NCBI RefSeq assembly: GCF_000212735.1
Contig: NC_015510.1
Span: forward strand, 7,813,001 to 7,877,000
Length of the DNA: 64,000 nt
Direction: 5' to 3'
Origin: Haliscomenobacter hydrossis DSM 1100
Lineage (GTDB): Bacteria; Bacteroidota; Bacteroidia; Chitinophagales; Saprospiraceae
Shown: positions 34,524 to 43,555 of the stretch, in pieces
Layout: each line of letters begins with the position of its first letter
Numbering within the stretch: position 1 is the first letter of the stretch
Program-made: the position numbers and the translations under genes
Notes under the pieces: generated by a model
The model's input: only the letters and a program-made list of their open reading frames with translations
Told to the model about the DNA's origin: nothing
The model's database searches: none

Positions 34524-35711
34524 ATGGGAAAGATAGTCGTCATTGTTGTTTTGAGCCATCTATTGCTTTCAAGAAGTTATGCACAAGCCATCAACTTTAA
34601 GCAGGGTGAAGCGCTAGCTTCGACTTATTTTGTTGAACTTCCTTATGAAAAAATTGAAGGAAAACTGGTCGTTGCGATTGAATTAGGGGGCAAAAAGCGA
34701 AAATTTCTCCTCGATACGGGTGCACCTACCGCGATTACGGAACCGGTTTATTTTGAAGTTACCCCCCGCTTGTTGGCCAAGGAAGAGATTCGTGACATTA
34801 GTGAAAAAAAAGACTCCTTGTGGGTTGTTTCACTCCCTGAACTCAAGGTTGGCGGCTTAGTGTTTGCCAACATACCCACCATTGTCATCAAAGAAAGCCC
34901 TCTTACTACTTGTTTCCAGGTTGAGGGCATTATTGGTAGCAACTTATTGAGGAATTCAATAGTACAATTTGATTCCAGGCGCAAAACCATCACCATTGCC
35001 AGTGATGCAAAAAAGCTGAACTTGACGAATGCGCGGAAAGCGGATCTAACCCTTGATAAACAAAGCTCTCCCGTATTCAGTGTTCAGCTTGGCAAATACA
35101 TCAAAGAGATGGTTTTATTTGATTCGGGCGCGGATGAGTTTTATGCCATGTCGAACGACCATTTCCAGCTATTCAAAAAAGCTAAGGGCTTCGAAGTGAT
35201 GGCTACAACTTATGGTTCCAATACCATGGGCTTGTATGGTCAATCGGAACAGATCAATATGCGTCGCTTGTTTATTCCAGAACTCATCGTCAATGGGGTG
35301 TCTATTCGTGGAGTAAAGGCTGAAACCTCGGCGGGTCCGAATTCCAGAATTGGTGCAAAACTACTGGATTTTGGGGTCTTGACCCTGGATTACCAACAGG
35401 GAAACTTTTACTTTGAGCCTTACCAGGAGCCTGCCCAATTTGCTGAAACCTGGTGGAATCTCGATCCTGCATTTGTAGACAACAAGCTCATAGTTGGTGC
35501 TCTCTGGGACAAAGCATTGAAGCCAAAAATCAGGGTGGGTGACCAGATCATGGGTATTGATGGAATCAGTACCGAGCAAATCGAGCTGTGCACCTTAATT
35601 TTGAATTCTCCACTGCGGAACAAATCCAACGCCGTGTTAACCCTCAAGACCAGCAAGGGTGACCTAAAAACAATTCAAATAAAAAAGGAAGGATCTATTC
35701 AAAACCATTAA
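34524..35711 (+). CDS. secreted retropepsin/pepsin-type aspartyl protease with PDZ domain
   Basis: The protein has 395 aa from ATG 34524 (MGKIVVIVVLSHLLLS), chosen for its signal peptide ending at SYAQ. Two active-site motifs are present: FLLDTGAPT and VLFDSGADE, one per lobe. A C-terminal PDZ-like domain occupies the last 90 residues (IRVGDQIMGIDG). Homologues are periplasmic or surface aspartyl proteases of the Bacteroidota 'aspartyl protease family' type. It is followed 12 bases later by the 176-aa exported protein. Confidence 0.85.
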   Translation: MGKIVVIVVLSHLLLSRSYAQAINFKQGEALASTYFVELPYEKIEGKLVVAIELGGKKRKFLLDTGAPTAITEPVYFEVTPRLLAKEEIRDISEKKDSLWVVSLPELKVGGLVFANIPTIVIKESPLTTCFQVEGIIGSNLLRNSIVQFDSRRKTITIASDAKKLNLTNARKADLTLDKQSSPVFSVQLGKYIKEMVLFDSGADEFYAMSNDHFQLFKKAKGFEVMATTYGSNTMGLYGQSEQINMRRLFIPELIVNGVSIRGVKAETSAGPNSRIGAKLLDFGVLTLDYQQGNFYFEPYQEPAQFAETWWNLDPAFVDNKLIVGALWDKALKPKIRVGDQIMGIDGISTEQIELCTLILNSPLRNKSNAVLTLKTSKGDLKTIQIKKEGSIQNH

Positions 35712-35723
35712 AAACCAATCATT

Positions 35724-36254
35724 ATGCAAAACCTCATTGTGGCAATTTGTTTGGCCATCGGGCTTTTAGTGGGCTTGAGTGTGCAAGCTCAAACGGACAA
35801 TTGGCAGAAGACGGATTTGGGAGAGGGGATCTCGATCAAATACCCTGGTTCACCCAGCAAACGGGAAATGGATGGCGGCGTGACCATGCATCGTTTCAAA
35901 ACCGCCGATAGTCTGTCGGTACTGACCGTATTGATCCGAGATTTAACGTCGCTGGGTATCACGGAAGAACAACTCCTTGCTGCCACTGAAACCGACGAAT
36001 TTTGGGACCAGGTGCAGACAAGCGCCCTGCAAAGTTTGCCCAATGCAAAGTTGCTCAAAATGGAGCGAGTCAAAGTCAAAGACTTACCCGCCCTTACCAT
36101 CGACCTTGAATTTCCGCGCGAGGGTAAAATCAATATTTTGACCCAAGTCATTTTTGTCAAAGGCATCAAAAGCTACACCGTCAACTTCAACAGTTTGGAA
36201 GGTAAAGGTAGTTCGACCACCAAGGAGCTTTTTTTGAGTTCGGTTGATTTTTAA
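35724..36254 (+). CDS. exported protein, PsbP/DUF1795-like fold suspected
   Basis: The protein of 176 aa has a signal peptide ending at VQAQ (residues 1-22). The mature part (GEGISIKYPGSP, then KVKDLPALTIDLEF and KSYTVNF) has the strand order of PsbP/DUF1795-type proteins, which are small periplasmic or lipoprotein domains of unclear function. It is probably in an operon with the aspartyl protease. Confidence 0.6.
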   Translation: MQNLIVAICLAIGLLVGLSVQAQTDNWQKTDLGEGISIKYPGSPSKREMDGGVTMHRFKTADSLSVLTVLIRDLTSLGITEEQLLAATETDEFWDQVQTSALQSLPNAKLLKMERVKVKDLPALTIDLEFPREGKINILTQVIFVKGIKSYTVNFNSLEGKGSSTTKELFLSSVDF

Positions 36255-36287
36255 GGGATTCCTTCAAAACCTACCCCTTTTGTATCG

Positions 36288-36326
36288 GCTGCGGGTGTAA
36301 TGCTTATAAACACTACACCCCGCAGC
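36288..36326. terminator. hairpin terminator between convergent genes
   Basis: GCTGCGGGTGTA at 36288-36299 pairs with TACACCCCGCAGC at 36314-36326 with one bulged base. It lies between the 176-aa gene and the purple acid phosphatase gene, immediately before the latter's stop, and can act in both directions. Confidence 0.65.
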
Positions 36327-37766
36327 TTATTTCTTTTTCCTGGCTTTGGTGTTCGGTTTGATTTTAGCCTTGGCAATGGCCTCTTCATGCGCCATCTTCC
36401 GCGCTTTGTAAGCATTAAATCGATCATTCCATTTGCTCCGCTCCGTTGCACTTAATTTTTCCAAGCGAGCAGCGGTAAGTTCAATCCGTTCTTTCAATCC
36501 CGCTGGCGCCAGGTCAATGAATTTTTTGCTGCCATCGGGGCGTTTGATGAGTTGGAATTTGTCGTAGAGCTCACCCAGAATGGTAAAGGCTTCGTAGGTC
36601 ATGGTGTCTTTGTTGACGTTGACCAGTTGATACAGTTGCGTTTCTACGGCGGCGCGGTCGATCCAGGACAACAAATTGGACAGGTACATTTTGGGGCCAC
36701 TGACCGAAACGGCATACACTGGTCCCGTTGAATCAATCACCGTTGCACCCAAGGGCAAATTGTTCCCCCCACGGGCATAGGTATGGTCGTGACCCTGCAA
36801 AATAACGTCGACATTGTATTTGTCAAACAAGGTTTTGAGGCCGGTACGCAAGGATGGACTATCCCGGTCACCTGCTGGAGAATAAACAGGGTGGTGCATG
36901 GTCACCACCGTCCATTTGTTGGGATTGTTCTTCAACACATTGTCCAGCCATTGCATCTGGCTTATACTGTCCTGATCAAAATACAAATAGGCTGTGGAGT
37001 TGATGGAAATCACCCGGGTGCCCTGGTAGTCAGTGTAGTAAGCGCTTTCTTCAAGCCCCGCAGGCCCATTCTCTGGGAGGGTAAAAGAAGGCCGCCAATG
37101 TTTGCTCAAAACTACAGAACCTCCGCTACGAGGATATTCGTGGTTGCCCGGGGTCAGAATGCTGGGCATGTTTTGATAAATCCAGCCACCCGCATAAAAC
37201 CATTCCCCCCATTCGTGGTCACGTTGCGCAACGTTGATCAAATCTCCCGCATGCAGCATAAAATCAGCCTGGGGCATATGGCTGTAAGCCTGCCGAATGG
37301 CGCGAGACCACTTGGATTTCAGGTCGTTTTGTGCATCGCCAAAATAAATGAAAGAAAACGGCGCTTCTTTGGCTGCGGCAGTACGAAAATGCACCCATTC
37401 GCTCCATACCGTACCATCTCCCACGCGATAGGCGTAAAGGGTAGCCGGTTTTAAACTGGTAAAATTGACAGAATGGAAGTGCGCCGCGTTGAGGTCGGTG
37501 ACCAATAGTTCGGTTTTGGCTTCACTCACCTTGATGCTGTCTAAATCTGGTCCGGCATTGGCTAGCGCAATTTGTCCAATGCCTTTGGGGACACTGATTG
37601 CTGTGCGCCAGGTCACGGCAAAAGAAGTAGCCGGGTCGGTCTTCCAGGTAGTGATGATGCGGTCGGGAACGGCAGAGGGTGGGTAGTAGTCAATGACGGG
37701 AGTGGTGTTCTGCGCATGTAGAAATAACGTGCAGGAACAAACAAAAAATATAAGTAAGTTTCTCAT
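36327..37766 (-). CDS. secreted purple acid phosphatase-like metallophosphoesterase
   Basis: The product of 479 aa has a signal peptide (FLHAQ). An N-terminal fibronectin-like PAP domain lies at about 25-125 (TTWKTDPATSFAVTWRT). The metal-binding blocks are FGDAQND, HAGDLINVA, TPGNHEY, VTMHHPVYS and GHDHTYARGG, the full PAP set. The C-terminal 70 residues are a Lys/Arg-rich helical tail. It is expected to hydrolyse phosphoesters outside the cytoplasm. ATG start at 37766. Confidence 0.9.
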   Translation of the reverse strand: MRNLLIFFVCSCTLFLHAQNTTPVIDYYPPSAVPDRIITTWKTDPATSFAVTWRTAISVPKGIGQIALANAGPDLDSIKVSEAKTELLVTDLNAAHFHSVNFTSLKPATLYAYRVGDGTVWSEWVHFRTAAAKEAPFSFIYFGDAQNDLKSKWSRAIRQAYSHMPQADFMLHAGDLINVAQRDHEWGEWFYAGGWIYQNMPSILTPGNHEYPRSGGSVVLSKHWRPSFTLPENGPAGLEESAYYTDYQGTRVISINSTAYLYFDQDSISQMQWLDNVLKNNPNKWTVVTMHHPVYSPAGDRDSPSLRTGLKTLFDKYNVDVILQGHDHTYARGGNNLPLGATVIDSTGPVYAVSVSGPKMYLSNLLSWIDRAAVETQLYQLVNVNKDTMTYEAFTILGELYDKFQLIKRPDGSKKFIDLAPAGLKERIELTAARLEKLSATERSKWNDRFNAYKARKMAHEEAIAKAKIKPNTKARKKK

Positions 37767-37813
37767 TTTGAAAATATTAGTTTTAGTACACTAAAACGAC
37801 ATTTATTATTTAG

Positions 37814-37897
37814 CACAAAGGACACAAAGAAAAGCACAAAGAACACCAAGTGAGACTTGTCCTAGTGCACTTTGTGCTTTTCTTTGTGTCCTTTGTG
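37814..37897. repeat. CACAAAG-word hairpin, copy 2 (28-bp perfect arms)
   Basis: The bases 37814-37841 (CACAAAGGACACAAAGAAAA and onward) are perfectly complementary to 37870-37897, around a 28-base loop. The word and layout match copy 1 at 361-444. It lies between two minus-strand genes, 12 bases after the stop of the aminopeptidase gene on the minus strand. Confidence 0.88.
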
Positions 37898-37909
37898 TTA
37901 TGTTTTATT

Positions 37910-39523
37910 TTAATTTTTCTTGTCCAAATTTGGCAACAAAAAGGCATCGAGTGGACTAGGCTGTGCCATCATCTTTTCGATTTCTTCCGCCGTACGGGGT
38001 GCTCCTTTGGAAAGCAACTCATAGCCATCTTTGGTGATTAGCAAATCATCTTCGATCCGTACACCAATGCCCCACCATTTGGGATCACAAGGGCTATTGG
38101 GCGGGATGTAGACGCCCGGCTCTACCGTGATCACCATGCCCTCTGCTAGTGCTGCGCCAGTATTGCGGTCGTGTACGTCCAGGCCAATGTGGTGCGATAC
38201 CCCGTGTGGAAAATATTCGTGCTGCTCACCAGCTTTGACCAAGCCCAATTCAACCAGGCGTTTGTCTACAATCTCCCGACAAATACGGGTGGTTTCACGA
38301 ATTGGAGTCCCTGGTTTGCACACTTTAAATGCGGCCTCCTGGGCTTCGTAAACGATGTTGTAGATGGCTTTTTGTTCTGGAGAAAAAGTGCCGTCGGCGG
38401 GTATGGTGCGGGTAATGTCGGCAGTATAGCCGTGGTACTCAGCGCCCAGGTCCATCAATACGAGATCGGTAGAAACCCTTTGGCGGTTGTTTTCCACGTA
38501 GTGCAAAACACAGGCATTGTGCCCTGAGCCAACAATGGAAGGATAACCCTCGTATTCAGAGCCATATCGGCGAAACACAAATTCATGAATACCCCTGATT
38601 TCCATTTCCGACATGGCCGGGTGCATGGCTTTCATGACCTCCACCTGTCCTTGACAAGATACCTCTACGGCTTTGCGCAGCAGTTTGAGTTCTGCATCGG
38701 ATTTGATCATCCGCAATTGACCCATTTTGCCACCTAAGGAATTCACATCGAGGTTTTTGGGCAGTTCAGGAATTTTTGCAACGATCTTTTTGGCCTCTTT
38801 TCCTGTTCCTGCCTTGATGAATGCTTGTAGGTATTCATCGTTGCGCATGCCCGGATTGCGGCCATAGCGGGCAAAAACTGTTTCAGCAACTTGTTTGTAA
38901 TTCTCTTCGTTTACCTCGCGCAGTTGGGCGTACATGACTTCTTTTGCTCCATTGAATTGGGGAGGAATGCCCGCTTTGTCCTTGAATTGGAGGATTAAAT
39001 CGTACAAATCTGCACCATCATAAGTATCGCGCACATCATTTTTAAAGTCAAAAAAGAGGACCTTGCTAAAGGCTGTAAAATCGAGTTTGCTGTCTTTAAA
39101 TTCCTTGTGGTCAAAGGTATTGTCAATGCCTAATTTTGACTTTACTCCTTCCGGCCCCAATCTTTTACCGTCCCAACGTTCGCGTTGCGGATCGCGGCTT
39201 TGGGCGTAGAACAACTCCGTGTATTTTTTACCACTCGCATCGGTCTGTTCATCTGCAAAAAGAACCAGCATGGCATTGGGTTCCAAGTACCCCGTGAGGT
39301 AATAAAAATCGGGATCCTGGTGGTAAAGAAAATCTACATCGTTGGCACGATTGCGCACCGCGTTGGCGAAAAATACGGCTACTCCTTGGGGAGGCAGTAG
39401 TTTACGCAGGGCTTCACGGCGACTTTTGTGAAAGTCTGCCGGCAGCATGTCTTGAGGCTCATCTTGGGCAAATACCTTAATACTCAATAAGCATAAACCA
39501 AAAAGGAGTGTCAATCGGGTCAT
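37910..39523 (-). CDS. secreted Xaa-Pro aminopeptidase (M24B)
   Basis: The protein of 537 aa has a signal peptide (KVFAQ, residue 20). The AMP_N domain is at about 30-180 (DPDFYYLTGYLEPNA) and the M24 pita-bread catalytic domain at about 260-520. Metal ligands are visible in MDLGAEYHGYTADITRT (two Asp), HGVSHHIGLDVHD (His), EPGVYIPP (Glu) and RIEDDLLI (Glu). It removes N-terminal residues preceding proline from peptides, using a dinuclear metal centre. Export suggests a role in extracellular peptide use. Confidence 0.93.
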   Translation of the reverse strand: MTRLTLLFGLCLLSIKVFAQDEPQDMLPADFHKSRREALRKLLPPQGVAVFFANAVRNRANDVDFLYHQDPDFYYLTGYLEPNAMLVLFADEQTDASGKKYTELFYAQSRDPQRERWDGKRLGPEGVKSKLGIDNTFDHKEFKDSKLDFTAFSKVLFFDFKNDVRDTYDGADLYDLILQFKDKAGIPPQFNGAKEVMYAQLREVNEENYKQVAETVFARYGRNPGMRNDEYLQAFIKAGTGKEAKKIVAKIPELPKNLDVNSLGGKMGQLRMIKSDAELKLLRKAVEVSCQGQVEVMKAMHPAMSEMEIRGIHEFVFRRYGSEYEGYPSIVGSGHNACVLHYVENNRQRVSTDLVLMDLGAEYHGYTADITRTIPADGTFSPEQKAIYNIVYEAQEAAFKVCKPGTPIRETTRICREIVDKRLVELGLVKAGEQHEYFPHGVSHHIGLDVHDRNTGAALAEGMVITVEPGVYIPPNSPCDPKWWGIGVRIEDDLLITKDGYELLSKGAPRTAEEIEKMMAQPSPLDAFLLPNLDKKN

Positions 39524-39590
39524 GGCAATTTTGGTTAGTGGAATAATACTCTAAACTAACAATATTTTTATAGCTGATAACAAACTCAGC

Positions 39591-41243
39591 TTACAATTGT
39601 GGATGTTGTTTATGGTGTTCGGTAGCCTCCTGATAGATTTTGGCTAAACTTAATATTTTGCCCTCTTCAAACAATTTTCCAGTAAAAGTAAGGCTAGTGG
39701 GTCGGCCATTGCGGAATCCATTGGGAATGACCACACAAGGATGCCCGGTATGGTTGGTGATGTTCAGACTGCGACTACCCCAGGACGGATTGATGTACAC
39801 ATCCACCTCTTGAAACACTTTTTGCATTTCTTGCATCAGTTTGGTACGCAGGCGATTGGCTTGCAGGTATTCCACTGCTGGAATAAAACGAGCTTCGCGG
39901 AAGGAGTTGGGCCAGGCATTTTTGATCTGGCGGCGCATCAGGTCATCCCGTCCACTTAGCGTCAGTTCATCAAAAGCGGCGGCGGACTCTGCCGAAAGAA
40001 TGATGCTCAGGTCCGGTGATGAGGGCAATTCGATGGGCACCAGTTTGAAGCCCATCTCGCGCATCTTTTGTAAGGCAACACTATCCTGGTCGTGAAAGGG
40101 ATAGCGCCGGGCAAAATCTTGCTTCAAATACCCGATTTTCAACTGACGGGGATCAAAATTGGCATCGTAATGGAATGCCGCCGGAATTAGCGATACGTCC
40201 ATTGGATCAGGCCCTTGAATGGCTTGGAAAACAATAGCGCAGTCTTCTACTGAACGGCAAATGGGGCCAATTTTGTCCATTGACCAGCTGAGCGCCATCG
40301 CGCCATGACGACTCACCCGCCCGTAGCTGGGGCGCAAGCCCGTGGTACCACAAACCGTCGAGGGGGAAACGATGGAGCCAAGGGTCTCGGTGCCAATGGC
40401 AAAAGGCAACAACCCCGCTGAAACAGAGGACGCCGAACCCGCCGATGAACCGCTGGAACCCGTTTTGGTATCCCAGGGATTGCGCGTCATTTCACCAAAC
40501 CAGACATCGCCCCAAGCCAATTCGCCCATGGTGAGTTTGGCACAAAGTACCGCTCCCGCAGCATCAAGTTTTTGGATCACGGTGGCATCGTAGTCCAAAA
40601 CCTGATCTTTGAAAGGCACCGAACCCCAGGTGGTTTTGTACTTTCGGGCAGCCAACAGGTCTTTGGCACCGTAGGGAATGCCGTGTAGTAGTCCCCGATA
40701 TTTACCCGCTTTAATCTCGGCGTCGGCGCGTTTGGCCTGCTCAATGGCGAGTTCTTCGGTCAGGGTAACCACACAATGCAATTGGGGATCGTATTTTTTC
40801 AGCCGATCCAGGAAAAAACGGGTCAATTCTTCTGAACTGATTTGTTTGCTGCGAATCAATTCCGCCAGTTCACGTACGGTGTACCACGCCAATTCATCGC
40901 GATTTTTGGGCATCGACACTTTAGGTGCTTTGCCAAAATTAACTTTATCCGGCCCAATAGGAATATTCATACCCGGCAAAACGGGATTGAACCATAGGGC
41001 TGGCCCCAAATCGTTGCTCGGCGTCATTTTGCGGTGGGCGAGGTAGGCGGTGCGTGCATCCTCCAATCCAGGCAGCAGGGAGTCAATTTCGCTTTGGGTC
41101 ATTTCCAAACCAAAAATTTTGGCGGCACCGCGTACGTCTGTATCGGTAATTTTATCGGTAAAAAACCGACCAGTAAAAGCACCAAGTATAAAAATGACAG
41201 CAAAGAGCACAAAGAGTCTAAAGGATTTCCTAATCCGATCCAT
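39591..41243 (-). CDS. membrane-anchored amidase (amidase signature family)
   Basis: The product of 550 aa has an N-terminal membrane anchor (FVLFAVIFILGAFTG). The amidase signature catalytic triad is visible: Lys in HGIPYGAKDLLA, cis-Ser in KTGSSGSSAGSAS, and the nucleophile Ser in IGTETLGSIVSPS. Homologues hydrolyse amides, including peptide amides and some glutamyl amides; the substrate is not predictable. The start codon at 41241-41243 overlaps the first base of the aspartate kinase -7 box on the other strand. Confidence 0.9.
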   Translation of the reverse strand: MDRIRKSFRLFVLFAVIFILGAFTGRFFTDKITDTDVRGAAKIFGLEMTQSEIDSLLPGLEDARTAYLAHRKMTPSNDLGPALWFNPVLPGMNIPIGPDKVNFGKAPKVSMPKNRDELAWYTVRELAELIRSKQISSEELTRFFLDRLKKYDPQLHCVVTLTEELAIEQAKRADAEIKAGKYRGLLHGIPYGAKDLLAARKYKTTWGSVPFKDQVLDYDATVIQKLDAAGAVLCAKLTMGELAWGDVWFGEMTRNPWDTKTGSSGSSAGSASSVSAGLLPFAIGTETLGSIVSPSTVCGTTGLRPSYGRVSRHGAMALSWSMDKIGPICRSVEDCAIVFQAIQGPDPMDVSLIPAAFHYDANFDPRQLKIGYLKQDFARRYPFHDQDSVALQKMREMGFKLVPIELPSSPDLSIILSAESAAAFDELTLSGRDDLMRRQIKNAWPNSFREARFIPAVEYLQANRLRTKLMQEMQKVFQEVDVYINPSWGSRSLNITNHTGHPCVVIPNGFRNGRPTSLTFTGKLFEEGKILSLAKIYQEATEHHKQHPQL

Positions 41244-41250
41244 ATATTTG
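41243..41250 (+). promoter_or_regulatory. -7 box for aspartate kinase
   Basis: TATATTTG matches TAnnTTTG, 48 bases before the ATG at 41298, and overlaps the start codon of the divergent amidase gene by one base. No -33 TTG is found at standard spacing. Confidence 0.4.
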
Positions 41251-41297
41251 CAGCTTTAATCCGGGAAAAATCCCCAAATAAGGTTAACAAACATACA

Positions 41298-42572
41298 ATG
41301 AATCAGCGCAGCAAAGTGTTCAAATTTGGTGGTGCATCGGTAAAAGATGCCGAAGCGATACGAAATGTAGCCGAGATACTGAAAAACTATCGACAAGAGC
41401 AGTTGATGATCGTTTTGTCGGCGATGGGAAAAACCACCAATGCCCTGGAGAAGATCGTGGAAGCCCATGCTCAACAAACCGGTGAAGCGCTGCAATTGCT
41501 GGAGGCCCTCAAACTCCAGCATTACCACATCATGAACGAGTTGTTCGAACCCCATGATGAAGTATATGCTACCGTTAACGATACCTTCGTAGAAATTGAG
41601 TGGGTGTTGGATGAAGATCCCCACGACAATTTTGATTACATGTACGATCAAATTGTATCGGTTGGTGAACTGGTTTCGACCAAAATTCTTTGTGCTTTTC
41701 TCAACAATCAGGATCTGCCTACCCAATGGCTAGATGCACGCGACGTGATCCTTACCAACGAATTGTACCGCGAAGCCTGGGTACAATGGGGGGAAACGGA
41801 GGAGCGGTTTCAAAAAAACGCCCAACCGATGCTGAATCGGGGCGGGTTTGTCATTACCCAGGGATTCATTGGCGCTACGCAAGAAAACTTCACGACCACT
41901 TTGGGGCGGGATGGTTCGGATTATTCTGCGGCCATTTTTTCTTTTTGTGCCAATGCAGAAAGCATGACCATCTGGAAAGATGCTCCTGGGGTATTCAGCG
42001 CCGACCCCCGGTTTTTTCCGGGTGCCACCATGTTGACCCAAATGTCGTATGATGAAGCCATTGCGATGACCTATTACGGCGCAAAAATCATTCACCTTAA
42101 AACGGTTGGTCCGCTCAAACGCAAACACATTCCGCTGCATGTCCGCTCTTTTCTGGAGCCGGAAGCCACTGGAACCACAATTACCGAAAATGAGGTGGCT
42201 CAATACCCCTCACTGTTGGCGATAGAAGCCAATCAAGTCTTGCTGAAAATTTCCAATAAGGATTTTTCCTTCGTGACTGAGCAGCATTTTAGTCAAATTT
42301 TCAAGGTGATTTCCGAACTGCGCATGCAGGTTACCTTTATCCAAAATACACCTTTGATGCTGTACATTTGTGTGTTTAATCAGGGGGAGAAGGTAGCCCA
42401 ATTTGCGGCGCGGATTCAAGACACTTTGAACACAGAAGCAGTGACCGGACTTGAACTGATCAATATTCGCCATGCTACCCCCGAACTTTTGCAACAATTG
42501 CATAAAGAAAGAAAAGTATTAGTCGAACAAACCAACGGGGCGACGGCACATTTGGTCGTCTATAAAAGTTGA
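41298..42572 (+). CDS. aspartate kinase
   Basis: The protein of 424 aa starts at ATG 41298 (MNQRSKVFKFGGASVKD). An upstream in-frame ATG at 41034 would run antisense through the amidase start and is rejected. The amino-acid kinase domain includes KFGGASV (catalytic Lys), GRDGSDYSAA, WKDAPGVFSADPR and MSYDEAIAMTYYGAKIIH; a C-terminal ACT-like regulatory region follows from about residue 310. It phosphorylates aspartate, the first step to lysine, threonine and methionine. It is monofunctional, with no homoserine dehydrogenase fusion. Its TGA stop lies inside the following hairpin. Confidence 0.9.
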   Translation: MNQRSKVFKFGGASVKDAEAIRNVAEILKNYRQEQLMIVLSAMGKTTNALEKIVEAHAQQTGEALQLLEALKLQHYHIMNELFEPHDEVYATVNDTFVEIEWVLDEDPHDNFDYMYDQIVSVGELVSTKILCAFLNNQDLPTQWLDARDVILTNELYREAWVQWGETEERFQKNAQPMLNRGGFVITQGFIGATQENFTTTLGRDGSDYSAAIFSFCANAESMTIWKDAPGVFSADPRFFPGATMLTQMSYDEAIAMTYYGAKIIHLKTVGPLKRKHIPLHVRSFLEPEATGTTITENEVAQYPSLLAIEANQVLLKISNKDFSFVTEQHFSQIFKVISELRMQVTFIQNTPLMLYICVFNQGEKVAQFAARIQDTLNTEAVTGLELINIRHATPELLQQLHKERKVLVEQTNGATAHLVVYKS

Positions 42573-42663
42573 AGAGTTGAAAAGTTGAAGAGTCGGTCGC
42601 CGAGCGAAGTCGAGGTGCCCGACTCTTCAACTTTTCAACTTTAAACACTTCAACTCTTCAACT
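42566..42663. repeat. GTTGAAGAG-word hairpin with shared GGCACCTCG core
   Basis: The left arm 42566-42594 (AAGTTGAAGAGTTGAAAAG and onward) pairs with the right arm 42619-42663 (CTCTTCAACTTTTCAACTTT and onward). The apex, 42595-42619, is the reverse complement of a version of the core found in the hairpin at 15912-15947. The aspartate kinase stop TGA (42570-42572) is inside the left arm. Confidence 0.82.
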
Positions 42664-42670
42664 AATTGCG

Positions 42671-42678
42671 TACATTTG
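42671..42678 (+). promoter_or_regulatory. -7 box for the S24 repressor gene
   Basis: TACATTTG matches TAnnTTTG, 45 bases before the ATG at 42723 and just after the hairpin. No -33 TTG is present at proper spacing; the hairpin arm occupies that position. Confidence 0.4.
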
Positions 42679-42722
42679 TTTAGGTCAGCCATTCCCGAAG
42701 ATCAGCTGCTAAATTGCCCCCA

Positions 42723-43553
42723 ATGAATAGCATTGTTACTCAGCGCTTTATTCAATGTCACCACCAACTTAAGCAAGACAATCGAGTTCGATCCAGTCGG
42801 CAATTTGCCCTTTCCCTTGATTATTTGCCACAAAGTTTAAGCGAAATATTGAAAGGGCGCAGAGATGTTACGATCGATTTGTTGCGTCGGGCAGTTGAAA
42901 TATACCAGGTCAATCCGATTTATTTATACACTGGAGAAGGAGAACTCTTCCTCAAACCTGACGAGGAAAAAAACCTGCAGATTTTGACGGTGGTGACCGA
43001 CACCCAAGACGTGGAAAGAATTTTACACGTACCGATCGCTGCTCAAGGAGTATACCCACACGAAATTGGCAATCCAACCTTTGTTCAATCGCTCCCGTCT
43101 TATAGCATGCCTGAGTTCCAATATACGAATGGGGTTCACCGTTGTTTTGACATCAACGGAGACAGCATGGTGCCCACTTTTTTAGAGGGGGATAAAGTTA
43201 TTTCCTGTTTTGTTGAACCAGCCCAATGGGAAGTAGGCATCAAAAACCAGCACGTTTACGTTTTTGTAGCTCAGGGAGAAGTGGTAGTGAAGCGGGTCAT
43301 GAATAAATTGAAAGAACACAAGCAATTGCAGTTGATTTCGGATAATTCTTTTTACGAATCATATCCTCTGGATTGGAGCGAAATTCGGGAAATTTGGCAG
43401 GTTCACACCAAAATCAGCCCATTTTTAGCTTCAGCACAACATGCTCAGGCTCCTGTACAAGAAGAAGTAAAAGAATTGCGGCGGATGATTGGAGAACAGC
43501 ACAAAATGATTCAGCATTTGCACAATACCATTGAAAAACTCATCAATTCTTAA
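42723..43553 (+). CDS. HTH + S24 peptidase (LexA/CI-like) repressor
   Basis: The protein of 276 aa counted from ATG 42723 has an N-terminal XRE-like helix-turn-helix (residues 5-70, LPQSLSEILKGRR). A linker carries a possible self-cleavage site (AAQGV, residues 106-110). The S24 domain has Ser148 in INGDSMVPT and Lys190 in VVVKRV, so the catalytic dyad is intact. A C-terminal coiled tail follows (residues 240-276). Such proteins repress target genes and self-cleave on RecA or other signals. The 76-aa gene begins 2 bases after its stop. Not a phage region as far as can be seen. Confidence 0.85.
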   Translation: MNSIVTQRFIQCHHQLKQDNRVRSSRQFALSLDYLPQSLSEILKGRRDVTIDLLRRAVEIYQVNPIYLYTGEGELFLKPDEEKNLQILTVVTDTQDVERILHVPIAAQGVYPHEIGNPTFVQSLPSYSMPEFQYTNGVHRCFDINGDSMVPTFLEGDKVISCFVEPAQWEVGIKNQHVYVFVAQGEVVVKRVMNKLKEHKQLQLISDNSFYESYPLDWSEIREIWQVHTKISPFLASAQHAQAPVQEEVKELRRMIGEQHKMIQHLHNTIEKLINS

Positions 43554-43555
43554 TC

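Noticed and set aside
41034-41297. Upstream extension of aspartate kinase
   Set aside because: It would run antisense through the start of the amidase gene, and the family begins at KFGGASV just after 41298.
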